A stretch of DNA of 29,104 bases from Microbacterium sp. p3-SID336 (GTDB taxonomy: Bacteria; Actinomycetota; Actinomycetes; Actinomycetales; Microbacteriaceae). Position 1 is the first letter of the stretch, and every line of letters starts with the position of its first letter. Where the stretch lies: contig NZ_JALXPE010000050.1 of NCBI RefSeq assembly GCF_025143365.1, positions 1-29,104 on the forward strand, read 5' to 3'. Shown here one piece after another: positions 16,666-23,292 of the stretch. A program made the translations under genes and the position numbers. Below the pieces are notes generated by a model. That model ran no database searches, had not been told where the DNA came from, and saw only the letters and a program-made list of their open reading frames with translations.

Positions 16666-17052
16666 TCAGGCGAGCGCGCGAGCCTTGATGGCGGCGAACT
16701 CCTCGTCGGTGATGGTGCCTGCGGCACGCAGCTTCGCCGCCTTGTCGATCTCGTCGGTCGGGCTGCTGGCCGCCACGCTGCGGATGTACGAATCCGCCGC
16801 GTCCTGCTGCCTCCGGTAGTCGGCGGCTGCGCGTTCGCCCATGCCGCGGCCCCGGGCGATCAGATAGATCAGCGCGGTGAGGAAGGGCACGAAGATCAGG
16901 AAGATGATCCAGGCCGCCTTCGCCCAGCCGTTCAGCGCGTGATCGCGGAACAGGTCCGCGATGATGTTGAACAGCACCATCAGGTAGGAGACGAACACGA
17001 AGACCCAGAAGAACCACCAGATGATGTCCCAGAAGCTTTCCCAGAATGACAT
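16666..17052 (-). CDS. PLDc_N-like / SHOCT domain membrane protein 2
   Basis: This 128-residue protein is the close paralogue of the gene at 52-438: MSFWESFWDIIWWFFWVFVF against MGFWSSFWDIIWWFLWIFAF at the start, and the same NGWAKAAWIIFLIFVPFLTALIYLIARGRGM second segment. The C-terminal SHOCT domain is EIDKAAKLRAAGTITDEEFAAIKARAL. Two membrane segments and a cytoplasmic tail are predicted. The ATG at 17052 matches the paralogue's start and follows AAAGGGG; the open frame upstream is low-complexity and has no support. The gene is divergent from AI-2E permease 2, as SHOCT 1 is from SulP 1, with operators in the gap. Function is unknown; the -10 (17087-17092) and operator spacing place it in the same regulon. 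Confidence 0.85.
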   Translation of the reverse strand: MSFWESFWDIIWWFFWVFVFVSYLMVLFNIIADLFRDHALNGWAKAAWIIFLIFVPFLTALIYLIARGRGMGERAAADYRRQQDAADSYIRSVAASSPTDEIDKAAKLRAAGTITDEEFAAIKARALA

Positions 17053-17086
17053 GTCAGACCCCTTTCGTCTGTGGACAGGTGAGGTG

Positions 17087-17092
17087 ATCGTG
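17087..17092 (-). promoter_or_regulatory. Predicted -10 element for SHOCT protein 2
   Basis: On the minus strand this is CACGAT, exactly 30 bp after the operator half-site GGGTGA (minus-strand reading of 17123-17128). It keeps A at position 2 and T at position 6. The leader would be about 28 bases. Confidence 0.45.
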
Positions 17093-17122
17093 GCAGGGGC
17101 GGACGCCGGCCCGCGAATGCAC

Positions 17123-17139
17123 TCACCCGTTCCAGGCGA
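17123..17139. promoter_or_regulatory. Type B operator serving SHOCT 2
   Basis: On the plus strand TCACCC-GTTCC-AGGCGA; on the minus strand TCGCCT-GGAAC-GGGTGA. The spacer is 5 bp and one half-site is perfect on the side facing SHOCT 2. Its perfect half lies 30 bp from the predicted -10. Confidence 0.55.
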
Positions 17140-17159
17140 GCCGGGAGGAGGCGTCCGGC

Positions 17160-17176
17160 TCACCAGGATCGGGTGA
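17160..17176. promoter_or_regulatory. Type B operator serving AI-2E permease 2
   Basis: TCACCA-GGATC-GGGTGA has a 5-bp spacer and one deviating base. The perfect half GGGTGA faces AI-2E permease 2 and ends 30 bp before TATCGT. It is centred 37 bp from the neighbouring operator for the divergent SHOCT 2 gene, so each direction has its own copy. Confidence 0.65.
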
Positions 17177-17206
17177 GGGCGACGCGGTGGCCGCACGAGG
17201 CCGGCG

Positions 17207-17212
17207 TATCGT
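17207..17212 (+). promoter_or_regulatory. Predicted -10 element for AI-2E permease 2 (leaderless)
   Basis: TATCGT lies exactly 30 bp after the operator and seven bases before the GTG at 17220. This supports a leaderless message and selects that GTG as the start. Confidence 0.5.
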
Positions 17213-17219
17213 CCGCGTC

Positions 17220-18497
17220 GTGGATCAGTCCAAGGCAGACGACGGCCGCACCCCGAAGCCGCGCGCGAGCACGGCGGCGAGACGTGCGCGGCCGGCGGCG
17301 GGCGCGGTCGACATCGGCGGCGTCGAGCCGGTCCCGGCTCCCGGCGACGTCGAGCCGGTCCCGGCTCCCGGCGACGTCCAGCCTGTCCCGGCTCCCGGCG
17401 GGACGGAGCTCGGTGCACGCTTCTCGCTGCTGCGTCGAGTGGTTCCGGCGCGCCCGCTGATGTCCGGCTTCCTCGTCGCGATCGGCGTGCTGCTGGCGGT
17501 CGCCCTGGCGGCGACGATCGCCGGGATCTCGACCGTGCTCTTCTCGGTCTTCCTCGGGCTCTTCCTGGCGCTGGGGCTCGACCCCGCCGTGCGGGCGCTG
17601 GAGCGCCGCGGCGTGAGCAGGGGCGTCGGCGTCACGATCGTCGCCGCCGCCGTGCTCGGTGTGGTGGCCGTGATCGTGCTGGTCCTGCTGCCGGCCACGG
17701 TGCGTCAGATCGTGGCGGCGGTCGAGGCCGCACCGGATGCGATCGCCGCGATGCAGGACAGCGACTGGTATCTGGCGCTCGAACAGGCCCTCGGCATCGA
17801 TCTCTCGGTCGTGATCGCCGAGGGCCTCGCATCCCTCGCCTCCGTGTCGTCGTTCCTCGCGATCACCGGCGGCGTGCTGCACGCGGGATCCAGCGTGATC
17901 GGCGCCGTCTCGAGCTTCGTGCTCGTCGTGGTGCTCACCCTGTACTTCGTGGCGTCGCTGCCGGCGATCACGGGCTCTCTCACCCGGCTGATGCCGAGCT
18001 ATCGACGGGAGAACTTCGCGACCCTGCTCGACGAGGTGGTCCGCTCGGTGGGCGGTGTGGTCGCCGGCGGTGTCACGCTCTCCTTCGTCAATGCGGCAGT
18101 GGTGTTCCTGATCGAGCTCGCACTGGGGTCTCCCATCGCCGCGGTGATGGGTATCGCCGCGTTCTTCATCACGATCGTGCCGATGATCGGCTCGCTGCTG
18201 TTCCTCGTGATCGGCACCGTGGCGAACCTCTTCCTGAGCCCGACGGCGGCGCTCGTGTTCGCCATCGCGTACCTCGTGTACATCCAGGTCGAGGCGTACT
18301 TCGTGACCCCGCGGGTGATGGGCAGGGCGGCCGCCGTGCCGGGGGTGCTCGTCATCATCGGCGCCATGATCGGCGCCACACTGCTCGGGCTGCTCGGCGC
18401 ACTCGTGGCGATCCCGCTCACGGCGTCACTGCTCATCATCATCCGCCAGGTGTGGATCCCGCACCAGGACAGCGTGACCGAACCCCCGGACGCCTGA
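17220..18497 (+). CDS. AI-2E-family transporter-like permease 2
   Basis: This 425-residue protein starts with an 80-residue polar, Pro/Ala-rich cytoplasmic tail containing three copies of a nine-residue unit (VEPVPAPGD, VEPVPAPGD, VQPVPAPGG). The AI-2E/PerM membrane domain follows: segments at about 80-125, a helical region with VEAAPDAIAAMQDSDWYLALEQALG, then a second group with ITIVPMIGSLLFLVIGTVANL and QVEAYFVTPRVMGRAAAVPGVLVIIGAMIG, which are the family's conserved blocks. It is related to permease 1 (11769-12857) but carries the repeat tail that permease 1 lacks. The GTG at 17220 is selected because it lies seven bases after TATCGT; an alternative GTG at 17187 lies upstream of that -10. 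The substrate is unknown. Confidence 0.85.
   Translation: MDQSKADDGRTPKPRASTAARRARPAAGAVDIGGVEPVPAPGDVEPVPAPGDVQPVPAPGGTELGARFSLLRRVVPARPLMSGFLVAIGVLLAVALAATIAGISTVLFSVFLGLFLALGLDPAVRALERRGVSRGVGVTIVAAAVLGVVAVIVLVLLPATVRQIVAAVEAAPDAIAAMQDSDWYLALEQALGIDLSVVIAEGLASLASVSSFLAITGGVLHAGSSVIGAVSSFVLVVVLTLYFVASLPAITGSLTRLMPSYRRENFATLLDEVVRSVGGVVAGGVTLSFVNAAVVFLIELALGSPIAAVMGIAAFFITIVPMIGSLLFLVIGTVANLFLSPTAALVFAIAYLVYIQVEAYFVTPRVMGRAAAVPGVLVIIGAMIGATLLGLLGALVAIPLTASLLIIIRQVWIPHQDSVTEPPDA
17322..17402 (+). repeat. Three 27-bp tandem repeats inside AI-2E permease 2
   Basis: Units 17322-17348 and 17349-17375 are identical at the base level; the third, 17376-17402, differs at a few positions. Each encodes a nine-residue unit ending PVPAPG(D/G). 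Identical neighbouring units suggest recent duplication and possible copy-number change between strains. Confidence 0.85.
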
Positions 18498-18501
18498 CAG
18501 A

Positions 18502-18518
18502 TCACCCGGTTGGGGTGA
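18502..18518. promoter_or_regulatory. Type B operator upstream of DUF6325
   Basis: TCACCC-GGTTG-GGGTGA has two perfect half-sites and a 5-bp spacer. It starts five bases after the AI-2E 2 stop codon and is centred 79 bp upstream of the DUF6325 start. Confidence 0.75.
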
Positions 18519-18548
18519 GCAGGACGGCCCGTCCGACCACCGCGGTGC

Positions 18549-18554
18549 GAGCAT
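18549..18554 (+). promoter_or_regulatory. Predicted -10 element for the DUF6325 operon
   Basis: GAGCAT lies exactly 30 bp after the operator. Transcription would start near 18561, followed by the ribosome site GAGAGGG (18575-18581) and the ATG at 18589. Confidence 0.45.
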
Positions 18555-18588
18555 GAGGCCGTCCGCCATCCGACGAGAGGGCACCCCC

Positions 18589-19023
18589 ATGAACGACTTC
18601 CGCTTCGGCCCCGCCGAGTTCTACCTGGTGGGCTTCGAGGGCGAGCGCCCCGATCCCGCGACGTTCGGCGCTCTCGCCGATCTCGCGGAGAGCGGCGTCG
18701 TGCGCATCCTCGACATCGTGCTGCTGAGCAAGGCGCCCACCGGCGAGGTGGAGATCCTCGAACTGGAGGACGACGCGGAGGCCATCGGGCTCGCCGGGTT
18801 CGCCCCGATCGCGTCCGGCCTCGCGGGGGAGGAGGACGTAGAGGTGCTGGCCGAGACGCTGGAGCCGGGGCGCTCCGCCGCCGTCATCGTGCTGGAGCTC
18901 GCCTTCGCCAGGACCCTCGCCCAGAACCTCGCGGCCGCGGGCGGCCAGGTGCTGCGCAGTGAGCGGGTTCCCGCGCCCGTCGTGAACGCCATGATGGACA
19001 TCCTCGATCAGGAAGGTGAATGA
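18589..19023 (+). CDS. DUF6325 family protein
   Basis: This 144-residue acidic soluble protein has alternating beta and alpha elements. It begins FRFGPAEFYLVGFEGERPDPATFGALADLAESGVVRILDIVLL, followed by a very acidic stretch (EVEILELEDDAEAIG). Its later half has AVIVLELAFARTLAQNLAAAGGQVLRSERVPAPVVNAMMDIL. This matches the DUF6325 pattern, in which the protein is often next to a short SHOCT protein as it is here. The function is unknown. It has no membrane segment or signal peptide. The ATG at 18589 is preceded by GAGAGGG; an upstream in-frame ATG overlaps the predicted -10. The next gene begins one base after its stop, so translation is probably coupled. Confidence 0.8.
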   Translation: MNDFRFGPAEFYLVGFEGERPDPATFGALADLAESGVVRILDIVLLSKAPTGEVEILELEDDAEAIGLAGFAPIASGLAGEEDVEVLAETLEPGRSAAVIVLELAFARTLAQNLAAAGGQVLRSERVPAPVVNAMMDILDQEGE

Positions 19024-19024
19024 C

Positions 19025-19396
19025 ATGCCCTTGAGGAGATTCGGACGCCCCGGCCTGATCGGCCTCGCCGCGCGCACCGCCGTCGTCGCCGGCACAGCCT
19101 CGGCAGTGGGGGGCGCCGCGATGCGGCATCAGGAGCGCCGCGCGCAGGACCAGTACGAGCAGCAGCAGTACGAGGCCGCCCAGCAGCAGGCGCAGATCGA
19201 CGCCGCGGCACAGCAGGCCGCTGCGCAGTATGCCGCTCCCGCCGCCGCGCCGGCTGCACCGGCTGCACCGCCTCCCGCCGCCGCAGGCGCCGACGACCTG
19301 ATCGCGAAGCTGCAGCAGCTCGCGCAGCTCCAGCAGTCGGGCGTGCTCTCCGACGAGGAGTTCGCGGCGGCGAAGCAGAAGCTCCTGAGCTCGTAG
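19025..19396 (+). CDS. SHOCT domain protein with Gln/Ala-rich linker
   Basis: This 123-residue protein starts with a basic region and one hydrophobic segment (GLIGLAARTAVVAGTASAVGGAAM, about 10-33). A glutamine-rich, probably coiled-coil stretch follows (QYEQQQYEAAQQQAQIDAAAQ), then an Ala/Pro linker. The C-terminal SHOCT domain is DDLIAKLQQLAQLQQSGVLSDEEFAAAKQKLL. It is unlike the PLDc_N-type SHOCT proteins at 52 and 16666 outside the SHOCT domain. SHOCT modules are associated with oligomerisation or protein contacts. It starts one base after the DUF6325 stop, and the two may work as a pair. A 12-bp unit (CCGGCTGCACCG-type) is repeated in the Ala/Pro linker. The precise role is unknown. Confidence 0.8.
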   Translation: MPLRRFGRPGLIGLAARTAVVAGTASAVGGAAMRHQERRAQDQYEQQQYEAAQQQAQIDAAAQQAAAQYAAPAAAPAAPAAPPPAAAGADDLIAKLQQLAQLQQSGVLSDEEFAAAKQKLLSS

Positions 19397-19403
19397 CACT
19401 GCC

Positions 19404-19426
19404 GGGCTCTCGACCGCGCAGAGCCC
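19404..19426 (+). terminator. Intercistronic stem-loop after SHOCT protein
   Basis: GGGCTCT (19404-19410) and AGAGCCC (19420-19426) form a perfect 7-bp stem with a 9-base loop, eight bases after the SHOCT stop codon. With no T-run it may be a partial terminator or an mRNA stabiliser that lowers expression of the downstream membrane gene. Confidence 0.5.
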
Positions 19427-19456
19427 AGCGCCACCGCATCGCAGAGGAGGGGAACG

Positions 19457-20852
19457 ATGGGCGAACTCGACGACCTCCGAGCCAGGGTCGCGCTGCTCGA
19501 GCAGGAGAACGAGACGCTGCGCGCGCCGCGGCGTCGACCGGCCGCGCGCAGCGTGGTCGCCGGCATCGTGCTCGCGGTGGCCGTGCTGCTGGCGCCGATC
19601 GCCGCGATCGGCACGTGGGCGCGACTGCAGCTGGTCGACACCGACCGGTTCGTCGCGACATTCGCACCGCTCGCGGAGGACCCGGATGTGCAGGACTTCC
19701 TCGCCGACCAGGTGAGTGCGGCCATCGACGAGCAGGTCGACCTGGAGGCGGTGGTCGGGGAGCTGTTCGACGGCATCCGCACGCTCGATCTGCCGCCGCG
19801 CGCCGAATCCGCGCTCACGCTGCTGGAGGCACCGGCCGCGTCCGGCCTGTCCTCGCTGATCGACGGCGTGGTGCGGGATGTGGTCTCCTCGGAGCAGTTC
19901 GCCGACATCTGGGCGCAGTCGCTGCGGGTCGCGCACGAACGGGCGGTCGCGCTCCTGCAGAACAGTCAGGACACGGCTCTGCAGCTCGCGGACGACGGCG
20001 TGCTGTCCCTCGACCTCGGCGTCGTCGTCGAGCGGGTGAAGGCGACGCTCACCGAACGGGGCGTGGGGTTCGCGGACCTCATCCCCGTGATCGACCGGTC
20101 GGTCCCGATCGCTCAGGCGGACGCCCTGGTCCTGGTGCGCACGGTGTATCAGCTCGCCGTCGCCGCCGGGTTCTGGCTGCCCTGGGTGGTGGCGGGACTG
20201 CTGGTCGTGGGCATCCTGCTCGCGAGGAACCGCCCGCGCGCTGTTCTGGACGAGCGCCGCGCTCGCCGCGGCCTTCCTGCTGCTCGCCGCGGGCATGGGA
20301 ATCGGTCGCACGTTCTTCCTGGGTGCCGTGAGTCCGTCGATCATGAGCGCTGCGGCGGCGGCTTCGCTGTTCGACGAGGTGACCTCGCTGCTGGCCTCCA
20401 CGATCGCCGCGCTCGCCCTGGTGGCAGTGCTGGTCGCCGTGTGGGCGTGGCTGGCGGGCACGAGCCGTCCAGCCGTGCGCGCCCGCACGCTGTTCGAGGA
20501 CGGGTTCGCGGCGATGCGCGGTGCCGCCGAGCGCCGCGGGGTCACGACGGGACGCTTCGGCGCCGGGGTCGATCGCTACCGCGGGCCGATCCTGGTGGCC
20601 GGGCTCGTGCTCGCGCTGCTGCTGCTGATCGTCACCAGGCCGGTCACGTTCGGCGCGGTCATCGGCGTGACCGTGGGGCTGCTCATGCTGGTGGTGCTCG
20701 TGGAGCTGCTGCGGCGACCTCCGGAGATCGAGGGGGACGAGGCCATCGCGGCCGAGGAGGCGCTCGCCGATGACGACGGGCCGTTGACCGAGGGAACCGT
20801 CGCGCCTGGAGAGGCGGCGACGCCTGCCGAGGAGATCACCCCGCGGGGGTGA
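19457..20852 (+). pseudogene. Actinobacterial integral membrane protein of unknown function, frameshifted
   Basis: The first frame (from ATG 19457, after GAGGAGGGG) has an N-terminal coiled coil (DDLRARVALLEQENETLR), a membrane segment (about 33-53) and a large extracellular region. That region starts WARLQLVDTDRFVATFAPLAEDPDVQDFLADQVSAAIDEQVD, a type common in actinobacterial membrane proteins of unknown function. A further membrane segment leads to LLARNRPR. At about 20236-20244 the sense changes frame: the second frame reads ALFWTSAALAAAFLLLAAGMGIGRTFFLGAVSPSIM and ends at 20852 after more membrane segments and an acidic tail. Adding one GC/CG pair in the run CCCGCGCGCTG gives one open frame of 465 residues. 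It may be a pseudogene, slippage or sequencing error. It is the third gene after DUF6325 and SHOCT, and its last codons overlap the sulfatase 2 operator. Confidence 0.75.
20836..20852. promoter_or_regulatory. Type B operator upstream of sulfatase 2, embedded in the preceding gene's end
   Basis: TCACCC-CGCGG-GGGTGA has two perfect half-sites and a 5-bp spacer; the whole 17 bp is palindromic except the centre. It encodes the last residues and the TGA stop codon of the preceding membrane protein. It is centred 90 bp upstream of the sulfatase start. Confidence 0.75.
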
Positions 20853-20882
20853 GCTCGAGGCCCGCCCCGACGGGGCCCCGAC

Positions 20883-20888
20883 GATACT
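20883..20888 (+). promoter_or_regulatory. Predicted -10 element for sulfatase 2
   Basis: GATACT lies exactly 30 bp after the operator at 20836-20852. Transcription would start near 20895; the ribosome site AAGGAG (20923-20928) is five bases before the ATG. Confidence 0.5.
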
Positions 20889-20933
20889 CGCAGCAGGCGG
20901 CCCGTCTGGTGCCCTGTGATCGAAGGAGCAGTG

Positions 20934-23267
20934 ATGTCGGAATTCAACGCGGACTTCTCGGGGAAGATCGAGCTGGATGTGCGGGACTCCACCCCGGACT
21001 GGTCGCCGTACGAGTTGAAGAAGGCTCCTGAAGGGGCGCCGAACGTGCTCGTGGTCCTCTACGACGACACCGGGCTGGCGTCGTGGTCGCCGTACGGGGG
21101 GCGCATCAACATGCCGACCCTGGACCGCCTCGCGGCCGGTGGCCTCACGTACACGCAGTGGCACACGACCGCGCTGTGCTCGCCCACCCGGTCCACGATG
21201 CTGACGGGGCGCAACCACCACGTGAACCGCGCCGGAGTGATCATGGAGGGCTCGACCGGCTTCCCCGGATTCGCGGGGCGACTGCCGGAGGAGTGCGCCA
21301 CGATCGGTCAGATCCTGCAGCAGAACGGGTACTCGACGTTCTGGCTCGGCAAGAACCACAACGTCCCGGAGGAGGACATCGCCCCGGGCGGCAGCCGCTC
21401 GATGTGGCCGCTGCAACTCGGCTTCGACCGCTTCTACGGGTTCCTCGGCGGGGAGACCAACAACTGGTACCCGGATCTGGTGGAGGACAACCACTTCGTC
21501 GAACAGCCGTACAGCCCAAAGGAGGGGTATCACCTCTCGAAGGATCTCGCCGACCAGGCCCTCGCGATGATCCGCAACCAGCAGGCGTCGAACCCGTCGA
21601 AGCCCTGGTACATGTGGTTCTGCCCCGGCGCGAACCACGCCCCGCACCATGCGCCGCAGGAGTACATCGACAAGTACCGGGGCGCGTTCGACGACGGCTA
21701 CGACGCGTACCGCGAGTGGGTGCTCGCGCGCATGATCGAGAAGGGCGTGCTGCCGGAGGGGACGCAGCTGACTCCCTTCAACCCGCTGCCGGAGGATGCC
21801 GCGAACCCGGCCGACTACGTGCGGCCGTGGGAGGAACTGAACGACGACGAGAAGCGCCTGTTCGCCCGCATGGCCGAGGTGTTCGCCGGGTTCAGCGAGT
21901 ACACCGACGCCCAGGTGGGACGCGTGATCGACTACCTGGAGGAGACCGGGCAGCTCGACAACACCCTCGTGTTCTACTGTGCCGACAACGGCGCCTCCGG
22001 CGAGGGCTCGCCCGACGGCTCGGTCAACGAGAACAAGTTCTTCAACGGCTACCCGGACGACCTCGCCGAGAACCTCGCGATGATCGACCGTCTGGGCTCC
22101 GCGGACACGTACAACCACTACCCGACGGGGTGGGCGGCGGCGTTCTCCACCCCGTTCCAGATGTTCAAGCGCTACTCGCAGTACTCCGGTGGCACGTGCG
22201 ACCCGATGGTCGTGCACTGGCCGAAGGGCATCAGCGCCAAGGGGGAGCTTCGCCACCAGTACCACCACTCGGTCGACGTCGTGGCGACCGTGCTCGACGT
22301 GATCGGCATCGAGATGCCGGAGACGTTCCGCGGGGTGCCGCAGCGGCCGCTGGACGGGGTGTCGATGAAGTACAGCTTCGACGCTGCACCGGACGGCGCC
22401 ACCGAGAAGCAGGTGCAGTACTACTCGATGCTCGGAACGCGCGGCATCTGGAAGGACGGCTGGAAGGCCGCGGCGGTGCACGCGCCGCTGAGCAGCAAGG
22501 GGCGCTTCGACGACGACGTGTGGGAGCTCTACCACGTGGCCGAGGACCGCTCCGAGTCCAACGACCTCGCCGGCAGCCACCCCGAGAAGCTGCAGGAGAT
22601 GATCGCGGCGTGGTTCGAGCAGGCCGAGAAGAACTTCGTGCTTCCGCTCGACGACCGCTCGGCGCGTGAGTTGCTGGGGGTGGAGCGCCCGCAGGCCGAG
22701 GTGCCGCGCGAACGGTACGTGTACTTCCCCGGGACCGCGGCGGTGCCCGAGAGCGTGGCCGTGAACGTGCGCGGCCGCTCCTACAAGATCGTGGCGGACG
22801 TGGTGCTGGACGAGGGCGCGGAGGGCGTGATCTTCGCGCATGGCTCGCGGTTCGGCGGGCACTCGCTGTTCCTCAAGGACAACCGGCTCGTGTACGTGTA
22901 CAACTTCCTCGGCATCCGACCCGAGCAGACGTTCACCTCCGAGGAGCTGACCCCCGGCCCGCACACGCTGGGCGTGGAGTTCGTGCGCGAGGGTGCGGGG
23001 GAGCACGGCGAATCGCTCGGCACCGCCACGCTGTACGTCGACGACCGGGCGGTGGACTCGGGCCCGATGCGGGCGCAGGTCGGCAAGTTCACGCTGTGCG
23101 GCGACGGGCTGTGCGTCGGGTGGGACAGCGCCGACCCGGTGAGCACGCAGTACAGCGGCTCGTTCGCGTTCACGGGCGGCAAGCTCCTCGGGGTCGCGGT
23201 GGACGTGAGCGCCGAGCAGTACCTCGACCTCGAACGCGAGGCGGCGGCCATGCTCTCGCGCGAGTGA
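20934..23267 (+). CDS. Arylsulfatase 2 (alkaline-phosphatase superfamily), cytoplasmic
   Basis: This 777-residue sulfatase is the paralogue of the one at 6105-8447, alignable from end to end. It has DDTG (44-47), and Cys82 in CSPTRSTMLTGRNHH is the residue converted to formylglycine. The blocks GANHAPHHAP and CADNGASGEGSPDGS follow. The C-terminal 170 residues (from YVYFPGTAAVPE) form a LamG-like beta-rich domain. There is no signal peptide, so it should act in the cytoplasm on imported or internal sulfate esters. The ATG at 20934 has AAGGAG five bases before it and matches the paralogue; the upstream in-frame start lacks a ribosome site. The FGE gene follows after 25 bases, consistent with co-production of enzyme and activator. 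The substrate is unknown. Confidence 0.92.
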   Translation: MSEFNADFSGKIELDVRDSTPDWSPYELKKAPEGAPNVLVVLYDDTGLASWSPYGGRINMPTLDRLAAGGLTYTQWHTTALCSPTRSTMLTGRNHHVNRAGVIMEGSTGFPGFAGRLPEECATIGQILQQNGYSTFWLGKNHNVPEEDIAPGGSRSMWPLQLGFDRFYGFLGGETNNWYPDLVEDNHFVEQPYSPKEGYHLSKDLADQALAMIRNQQASNPSKPWYMWFCPGANHAPHHAPQEYIDKYRGAFDDGYDAYREWVLARMIEKGVLPEGTQLTPFNPLPEDAANPADYVRPWEELNDDEKRLFARMAEVFAGFSEYTDAQVGRVIDYLEETGQLDNTLVFYCADNGASGEGSPDGSVNENKFFNGYPDDLAENLAMIDRLGSADTYNHYPTGWAAAFSTPFQMFKRYSQYSGGTCDPMVVHWPKGISAKGELRHQYHHSVDVVATVLDVIGIEMPETFRGVPQRPLDGVSMKYSFDAAPDGATEKQVQYYSMLGTRGIWKDGWKAAAVHAPLSSKGRFDDDVWELYHVAEDRSESNDLAGSHPEKLQEMIAAWFEQAEKNFVLPLDDRSARELLGVERPQAEVPRERYVYFPGTAAVPESVAVNVRGRSYKIVADVVLDEGAEGVIFAHGSRFGGHSLFLKDNRLVYVYNFLGIRPEQTFTSEELTPGPHTLGVEFVREGAGEHGESLGTATLYVDDRAVDSGPMRAQVGKFTLCGDGLCVGWDSADPVSTQYSGSFAFTGGKLLGVAVDVSAEQYLDLEREAAAMLSRE

Positions 23268-23292
23268 GGCGCTCCGCGCCTAGCATGAGGGG

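Noticed and set aside
13905..16727. 940-residue minus-strand open frame opposite LAL 2
   Set aside because: Composition is repetitive Arg/Gly/His/Pro with no domain, and the plus strand carries an intact LAL regulator.
17980..17991. TCACCCGGCTGA within AI-2E permease 2
   Set aside because: It encodes conserved residues of the permease and has no promoter or gene start after it.
20079..23006. 975-residue minus-strand open frame opposite sulfatase 2
   Set aside because: The sulfatase on the plus strand is unmistakable; the antisense frame has shadow composition.
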